Below are positions 58,919 through 64,000 of a DNA stretch of 64,000 bases, one piece after another. The notes beneath the pieces are model-generated. The model was not told the DNA's origin. It did not search any database and saw nothing but the letters and a program-made list of their open reading frames with translations. The position numbers and the translations under genes were made by a program. The stretch is from an uncultured Alphaproteobacteria bacterium (GTDB lineage: Bacteria; Pseudomonadota; Alphaproteobacteria; Micavibrionales; Micavibrionaceae). Positions within the stretch are counted from its first letter, which is position 1; every line of letters starts with the position of its first letter. The stretch is from the NCBI GenBank assembly GCA_900696495.1, contig CAADGI010000012.1, positions 62,001-126,000 of the forward strand. The letters are read 5' to 3'.

Positions 58919-61900
58919 ATGTCTTCTAACCTCGCGTCCTATCTATACGCCGATGAAACGAAAACAGCCGATGCGCTGCTGAGAGAGCTGCCCTGGCCGC
59001 GCCAGCGCACACACAGGATCGAAGACCGCGCCGCCACGCTGGTGCAGTTGATGCGGAATGAAAAGGTGCCCGCCGGGCAGCTTGAAACCTTCCTGCAGGA
59101 ATATTCCCTTTCCACAGATGAAGGCATTGCGTTGATGACGCTGGCCGAGGCGTTGCTGCGCATTCCGGACAAGGCCACCGCGCGGGCGCTGATACGGGAC
59201 AAGATCGGCAGCACGGGATGGTCGGGCAGCGGCGGGTCGGGCGACTGGGTCGTGCGCGCGGCGGGCGTGGGATTGCTGGTCAGCAGCCGTACGATGGACA
59301 GCGCGCTTTCCCTGATCAGCGAACCTGTCGTTCACGCCGCCATGGCCAAGGCGATGCGCATCATGAGCAAGCAGTTCGTGCTGGGCACCGATATCGAGGA
59401 CGCGGTGCAGAACGCGATTCCATACAATCAAAAAGGCTACCGCATGTCGTATGACATGCTGGGCGAGGGCGCGCGCACGGCGCTGGATGCCGACCGTTAT
59501 TTCAGCGCCTATGCCGAGGCCATTCGTTACGTAGGCGAGCGCAAAAAGCCGTCCGGCGAAAAAATGCCGGGCATGTCGGTAAAATTATCGGCGCTGCATC
59601 CGCGCTATTCCGCGGCGCAAAGAGAGCGTTGCGTCCCGGCGCTGATCGAGCGCCTGGTGGAGCTTTGCAGGCTGGCGGCGGCGCGCGATGTGCCGCTGAC
59701 GGTGGATGCGGAAGAGGCCGACCGGCTGGAAATTTCGCTGGAGATCATACGCGGCGTGCTGCGTGACCAGGGATTCAACGGCTGGGAAGGTTTCGGTATG
59801 GCGGTGCAGGCTTATCAGAAGCGCGCTTCGCCGTTGATGGATGAAATCATTTCGATGGCGAAGATGCACCGGCGCCAGTTGCAGGTACGGCTGGTGAAGG
59901 GCGCGTACTGGGATAGCGAGATCAAGCGCGCGCAGGTCGCGGGGCTGCCCGATTACCCGGTATTCACGGCCAAGGCGAATACCGATCTTTCCTATCTCGC
60001 CTGCGCGCAGAAAATGGTGAATGCCAAAGATTATATTTTTCCCATGTTCGGCACGCACAATGCCGCGACGGCCGCGGCGGTGATGGAAATCGCGGAGGAC
60101 GCGAACGCGCCTTTCGAGTTCCAGCGCCTGTATGGCATGGGTGAATCGCTCTATAATATTTTGCTGCGCGACAGGGCGGCGGAGGTCAGCGTTTACGCGC
60201 CGGTGGGATCGCAGGAAGATTTGCTGGCGTACCTGGTGCGGCGATTGCTGGAGAACGGAGCAAATACCTCTTTTGTGAACCAGCTGGTGAGCGCGGATGA
60301 ACCGGTGGATGTCCTGGTGGACGATCCGGTGGAAAAGGTGCGCCGCCGCGCGGACAAGCGCCATGCCCATATCCCGCTGCCGCGTGATATTTACATCGAG
60401 GAGAGGCCGCAGGGCCGCGTCAATTCGCAAGGGCTGGATCTTAATGACGCCGCGACGCTTGCGGATCTGCAGCGTGAGTTCAAAGGTTTTGTAAAGCCTT
60501 ACGAAGCGTTTCCGCTGATCGGCGGGCAAGGGTACCGCGAGCGCACGCAGCAGGAAGTAAAAAATCCAGCGCAGCTTTCCGATGTCGTCGGGCAAGCCTG
60601 GATGAACAATGGATCGCTGGTGGAAAAAGCGATGCGTGTCGCACGCGAAGCATACAGAAACTGGTCGATGACGCCGCCGGGCGAGCGCGCGAAATGCCTG
60701 GAGCGTTATGCGCACCTGCTGGAATCGCACCGTGAGGAATTGATGGCGCTGTGCGTGCGCGAGGCGGGCAAGACGTTGCCTGACGCGCTGGCCGAGGTGC
60801 GCGAGGCCGTGGATTTCGCGCGTTACTACGCGAACAGGGGCCGCGCGGATTTCGTCGATGTGTCTTTGCCGGGGCCGACGGGGGAAAGCAATATGCTGCG
60901 GCTCGAGGGGCGCGGGATTTTCGTTTGTATCAGCCCTTGGAATTTTCCGCTGGCGATTTTCTCCGGGCAAATCATGGCGGCACTGATGGCGGGGAATACA
61001 GTGATCGCGAAACCGGCGGAACAGACGCCGTTGATCGCGATGTATGCCGTGCGGCTTATGCATAAGGCGGGAATTCCGACCAATGTGATCAATTTCATTC
61101 CCGGCGGCGGCGAAGTGGGCGCGGCGCTGGTGGAGCATAAGGATGTCGCGGGCGTGGCGTTCACAGGCTCGACCGATGTCGCGTGGAAAATCAACCAGAC
61201 GCTGGCGGCGAAGCGAGGGCCGATCGTGCCGTTCATCGCCGAAACAGGCGGGATGAACGCCATGATCGTCGATTCATCGGCGCTGCCGGAGCAGGTGATC
61301 GATGATGTGCTGCTCTCGGCGTTCGGCACGGCGGGGCAACGTTGCTCCGCGCTTCGTATTTTATGTTTGCAGAATGAGTGCGCGGATAAAATCGTCAATA
61401 TGCTGGAAGGCGCGATCAAGGAAATGAAGGTCGGCGATCCGGCGCAGATTTCCTCGGACCTCGGCCCTGTTATCGATGAGGAAGCGCATGGAAAGCTCAT
61501 GCTGCACAAGGAACATCTGAAAGGTTTCGGGCGACTGATCCAGGAAGCGCCGGTGGATTCACGTCTCAAAAACCAAGGATATTATTTTTCGCCTTGCGCT
61601 TTCGAACTGCAAAACCTGCATGGGCTGACCGAGGAAATATTCGGCCCGGTGCTGCATGTCGTGCGGTATGAGCGCAGCAAGATCGATGATCTGATCGACG
61701 ACCTCAACGACAAGGGCTTTGGCCTGACGCTCGGCGTGCACAGCCGGATCGACGAGTTCCAGCATTATGTCGTCGGCAAAGTCCGGGCGGGGAACGCCTA
61801 TATCAACCGCTCGATCATCGGCGCGGTGGTCGGCACCCAGCCTTTTGGCGGGCTGGGCCTGTCGGGTACGGGCCCGAAAGCGGGGGGCCCGCATTATCTC

Positions 61901-61984
61901 CAGCGTTTCGCGCAGGAAAAAGTCATCACCGTCAACACCACTGCCGCTGGAGGTAACGCCAGCCTTGTATCCCTTGAGGAATAG
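58919..61984 (+). CDS. putA: bifunctional proline dehydrogenase / P5C dehydrogenase
   Basis: 1021 residues. The FAD-binding proline dehydrogenase barrel (about 150-450: MPGMSVKLSALHPRYSAAQR, RLVKGAYWDSEIKRAQVAGL) is followed by an aldehyde dehydrogenase domain (about 520-1000) with AETGGMNAMIVDSS and the catalytic Cys near 808 in FGTAGQRCSALR. It oxidises proline to glutamate. There is no N-terminal ribbon-helix-helix DNA-binding domain, so it is a non-regulatory, short-form PutA, and no C-terminal extension. purD follows after 15 bases. Confidence 0.97.
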   Translation: MSSNLASYLYADETKTADALLRELPWPRQRTHRIEDRAATLVQLMRNEKVPAGQLETFLQEYSLSTDEGIALMTLAEALLRIPDKATARALIRDKIGSTGWSGSGGSGDWVVRAAGVGLLVSSRTMDSALSLISEPVVHAAMAKAMRIMSKQFVLGTDIEDAVQNAIPYNQKGYRMSYDMLGEGARTALDADRYFSAYAEAIRYVGERKKPSGEKMPGMSVKLSALHPRYSAAQRERCVPALIERLVELCRLAAARDVPLTVDAEEADRLEISLEIIRGVLRDQGFNGWEGFGMAVQAYQKRASPLMDEIISMAKMHRRQLQVRLVKGAYWDSEIKRAQVAGLPDYPVFTAKANTDLSYLACAQKMVNAKDYIFPMFGTHNAATAAAVMEIAEDANAPFEFQRLYGMGESLYNILLRDRAAEVSVYAPVGSQEDLLAYLVRRLLENGANTSFVNQLVSADEPVDVLVDDPVEKVRRRADKRHAHIPLPRDIYIEERPQGRVNSQGLDLNDAATLADLQREFKGFVKPYEAFPLIGGQGYRERTQQEVKNPAQLSDVVGQAWMNNGSLVEKAMRVAREAYRNWSMTPPGERAKCLERYAHLLESHREELMALCVREAGKTLPDALAEVREAVDFARYYANRGRADFVDVSLPGPTGESNMLRLEGRGIFVCISPWNFPLAIFSGQIMAALMAGNTVIAKPAEQTPLIAMYAVRLMHKAGIPTNVINFIPGGGEVGAALVEHKDVAGVAFTGSTDVAWKINQTLAAKRGPIVPFIAETGGMNAMIVDSSALPEQVIDDVLLSAFGTAGQRCSALRILCLQNECADKIVNMLEGAIKEMKVGDPAQISSDLGPVIDEEAHGKLMLHKEHLKGFGRLIQEAPVDSRLKNQGYYFSPCAFELQNLHGLTEEIFGPVLHVVRYERSKIDDLIDDLNDKGFGLTLGVHSRIDEFQHYVVGKVRAGNAYINRSIIGAVVGTQPFGGLGLSGTGPKAGGPHYLQRFAQEKVITVNTTAAGGNASLVSLEE

Positions 61985-61999
61985 TTTAAAAGTTAGCTT

Positions 62000-63280
62000 A
62001 TGAAAGTTCTTATTATCGGCTCCGGCGGCCGTGAGCACGCGTTGGCATGGGCTATTTCGCAATCAAAATATTGCGACGAGCTTTATTGCGCGCCGGGAAA
62101 CGCCGGAATCGAGTCGCTGGCCGAGTGCGTTCACATTAACGCCGAGGACATCAACGGCATCGTCAATTTCGTCAAGGAACATAAAATAAATTTCGTCGTC
62201 GTCGGGCCGGAGGGGCCACTGGTGGCGGGGCTGGCGGATGCGATACGCGCGCTCAAGATTCCGGTATTCGGCTGCAGCAAGGCGGCGGCGCGGCTTGAAG
62301 GCTCGAAGGCTTTCATGAAAGATCTGTGCGCGAAGTACAACATTCCGACGGCGGCGTACGGACGCTTCACCGATTTCGACAAGGCGCGGGATTTCATCAA
62401 GAAGAACGGCGCGCCGATTGTCGTTAAAACCGACGGTCTCGCGGCGGGCAAGGGCGTGATTATCGCGCCGACGGAGAAAGAAGCGCTGGAGGCGGCGAAG
62501 GATATGCTTTCGGGCAAGTCGTTCGGCATGGCGGGCAAGGAAATCGTGATCGAGCAATTCCTGGAGGGCGAGGAACTCAGCTATTTCGCGCTGGCGGACG
62601 GCAAGACGATGCTGCCGCTTTCTTCGGCGCAGGATCACAAGCGCGCCTATGATGACGACCAGGGGCCGAATACCGGCGGCATGGGGGCTTATTCCCCGGC
62701 GCATTTGATGACGCCGGAGCTCGAGGAGAAAATCCTGACGCGCCTGATCAAGCCGACGATCGAGGCGATGGCACGCGAGGGTTGCCCGTTCACGGGCGTA
62801 TTGTTTGCAGGGATTATGGTGGTGAAGGGCGAGCCGATTTTGCTGGAATATAACGTGCGTTTCGGCGACCCGGAATGCCAGACGCTGATGGCGCGGCTGA
62901 AGGGGGATGTGCTGGAAATGCTGCGCGCGGCGGCGGAAGGTCGGCTGCACCAGGTGAGCGACGATATCGCGTGGCTGGCGAAGCCGTCGCTGTGTGTCGT
63001 GATGGCGGCGAAGGGTTATCCGGGTGAATATAAGAAAAACACCGTGATCCGCGGGCTGCAGCATGCGAGTCATGTGCCGGGCGTTTTTGTGTTTCACGCA
63101 GGCACGGCGCGCGGCGCGGGCGGAAAAGTCGTCAGCACGGGGGGGCGCGTGCTCGGCGTGACGGCGCTTGGAAATACAGTGGCCGAGGCGCAGGCGCAGG
63201 CCTACCGCGCGGTCGACAAGATCGACTGGCCGGACGGATTCTGCCGGAGAGATATCGGATTCAGGGCGATCAAGGGTTAG
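62000..63280 (+). CDS. purD: phosphoribosylamine-glycine ligase
   Basis: A 426-residue ATP-grasp enzyme joining glycine to phosphoribosylamine in purine synthesis. MKVLIIGSGGREHALAWAIS is the family N-terminus; TDGLAAGKGVIIAPTEKEAL, SSAQDHKRAYDDDQGPNTGG and LLEYNVRFGDPECQTLMARL are the ATP-grasp and metal-binding signatures. It is close behind putA and may be co-transcribed. Its 3' end overlaps the convergent gene by 11 bases. Confidence 0.97.
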   Translation: MKVLIIGSGGREHALAWAISQSKYCDELYCAPGNAGIESLAECVHINAEDINGIVNFVKEHKINFVVVGPEGPLVAGLADAIRALKIPVFGCSKAAARLEGSKAFMKDLCAKYNIPTAAYGRFTDFDKARDFIKKNGAPIVVKTDGLAAGKGVIIAPTEKEALEAAKDMLSGKSFGMAGKEIVIEQFLEGEELSYFALADGKTMLPLSSAQDHKRAYDDDQGPNTGGMGAYSPAHLMTPELEEKILTRLIKPTIEAMAREGCPFTGVLFAGIMVVKGEPILLEYNVRFGDPECQTLMARLKGDVLEMLRAAAEGRLHQVSDDIAWLAKPSLCVVMAAKGYPGEYKKNTVIRGLQHASHVPGVFVFHAGTARGAGGKVVSTGGRVLGVTALGNTVAEAQAQAYRAVDKIDWPDGFCRRDIGFRAIKG

Positions 63281-63947
63281 GGTCTGCCGGCGCGGGTTCG
63301 GTCCCAGATTCAAGCTTTGATCCTGGTTCAAGTTCACGCTGTGGTTCGATTTCCGGTTCGGTCGATGAAGGAGGAGGGGACTCTACAGGCGCAGGCGCGC
63401 TTTGCCGCTCAATTGTTTCCTGATTCACCGGCGTGTGCGGCTTCTTATCCTCGGGGCAATGGGCGAGAGTAAATATCGCTGTAAGCAGGCCGGCGCCGAT
63501 CAAAAAACTGTTCTTGGCTTTCTTGGCCGCGGTTAAGTGTTGCTTTAATTGTAAATCCAGAAATCTGAGAGCCTGATCCTTGGTCGCCTCGGTGGTCCAG
63601 AAGTGCCGCAAGCGCTTGTTCGACCAAGAGCCCGTGGGATCCCTGTGGCTGCTTTCAACGATCATGTACTGGGTTGCGTTAAGATTGTCCGGATCGAATG
63701 TATAGAGGTTCACGCCCACGAATATTCTTTTCCCGAAATAAGGAATAAGAGTCAACGGACCGTCGTAAAAGTGAATCCTGTAGCCGGTTTTATGTTTGGT
63801 CATGCGAAGGACCGCATGAAGCGGGTTTTTAACAAGAGCGTCCGCGGATGTGTATTGTTTCAGCCTCGGTCCGAATTCCCTGAGAATACGATCGCGGGTT
63901 TCTTTTCTCCCTACGCGATATTTGTCGCTTTCATGGTAATCCGGCAT
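63270..63947 (-). CDS. hypothetical membrane protein with Pro/Glu-rich tail
   Basis: 225 residues. A cytosolic N-terminal domain (about 1-140) has ordered strands (TGYRIHFYDGPLTLIPYFGK, TFDPDNLNATQYMIVESSHR). One membrane helix follows (about 146-162, NSFLIGAGLLTAIFTLA), then a low-complexity tail rich in Pro, Glu and Ser. AGAGG precedes the ATG at 63947; a TTG at 63959 is possible. No family is recognised. It overlaps the purD 3' end by 11 bases. Confidence 0.55.
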   Translation of the reverse strand: MPDYHESDKYRVGRKETRDRILREFGPRLKQYTSADALVKNPLHAVLRMTKHKTGYRIHFYDGPLTLIPYFGKRIFVGVNLYTFDPDNLNATQYMIVESSHRDPTGSWSNKRLRHFWTTEATKDQALRFLDLQLKQHLTAAKKAKNSFLIGAGLLTAIFTLAHCPEDKKPHTPVNQETIERQSAPAPVESPPPSSTEPEIEPQRELEPGSKLESGTEPAPADPNP

Positions 63948-64000
63948 GCATCCTCTCAAGCCTCAAAAGGCCAGAAAGTTGTATAGTTTGATATAAAAAA

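Noticed and set aside
59585-61138. 517-residue antisense frame within putA
   Set aside because: Arg/His-rich shadow of a well-supported PutA coding sequence.

Overview
The window is a chromosomal segment of a Gram-negative bacterium, most probably an alphaproteobacterium. The evidence is a DUF1150-type small protein, a zf-CHCC zinc protein, a CycM-like membrane-anchored cytochrome c, the lptC-lptA-lptB-rpoN-hpf-ptsN order, and mostly high-GC codon use (many GCG, CGC and GGC codons). Three DotA/TraY-like genes and many palindromic intergenic repeats would fit a Micavibrio-like or other host-associated or predatory alphaproteobacterial lineage, but lineage cannot be settled from this sequence alone. 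No prophage, transposase or CRISPR array is visible.

Layout. 1-8.5 kb: the 5' end of aroA (left edge, minus strand), two small related proteins, a membrane GGDEF/EAL protein, a response regulator, folE, cysS, a pilin-like membrane protein and small conserved proteins. 8.5-17.7 kb, minus strand: an envelope cluster read as tRNA-Leu, RNase D-like, kdsD, lptC, lptA, LysE-type exporter, lptB, (AT-rich island), rpoN, hpf, ptsN. 17.8-22 kb: a response regulator with a GGDEF-like remnant, then a Wza-like exporter and a Wzc-like tyrosine kinase, then a small beta-rich protein. 22-30.5 kb: recR, lolA, an AT-rich pair, ftsK, prephenate dehydratase, cytochrome c and an XRE regulator with two perfect palindromes. 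30.5-37.7 kb: pepA, a lysine 2,3-aminomutase-family gene and holC overlapping one another; then lptF-lptG, mlaA and mlaC. 37.7-46.2 kb: three consecutive DotA/TraY-family genes in one operon. 46.3-64 kb: ettA, a histone-deacetylase-like amidohydrolase, a formyltransferase-fold protein, TetR-pirin, tag, a PQQ-type sugar dehydrogenase, a TerA/TerD pair, a membrane protein with a degenerate nuclease domain, xseA, putA, purD.

How they fit together. The window is rich in outer-membrane biogenesis: Kdo precursor synthesis (kdsD), the LPS transport bridge (lptA, B, C, F, G), lipoprotein carrier (lolA), phospholipid retrograde transport (mlaA, mlaC), polysaccharide export (Wza/Wzc-like) and three large polytopic proteins related to the type IVB secretion component DotA. 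Most genes are tightly packed, with ATGA, TGATG or TAAATG junctions that imply translational coupling.

Two things stand out. First, the triple DotA/TraY paralog operon, with no other Dot/Icm gene in the window. Second, a set of at least four palindromic interspersed repeat families. One compound copy (R1+R2) lies inside lptA without breaking the frame and appears to encode the hydrophobic core of the LptA signal peptide. Several AT-rich patches (3' half of cysS, about 11.35-12.55 kb, about 23.77-24.52 kb) look like recent replacement or insertion.
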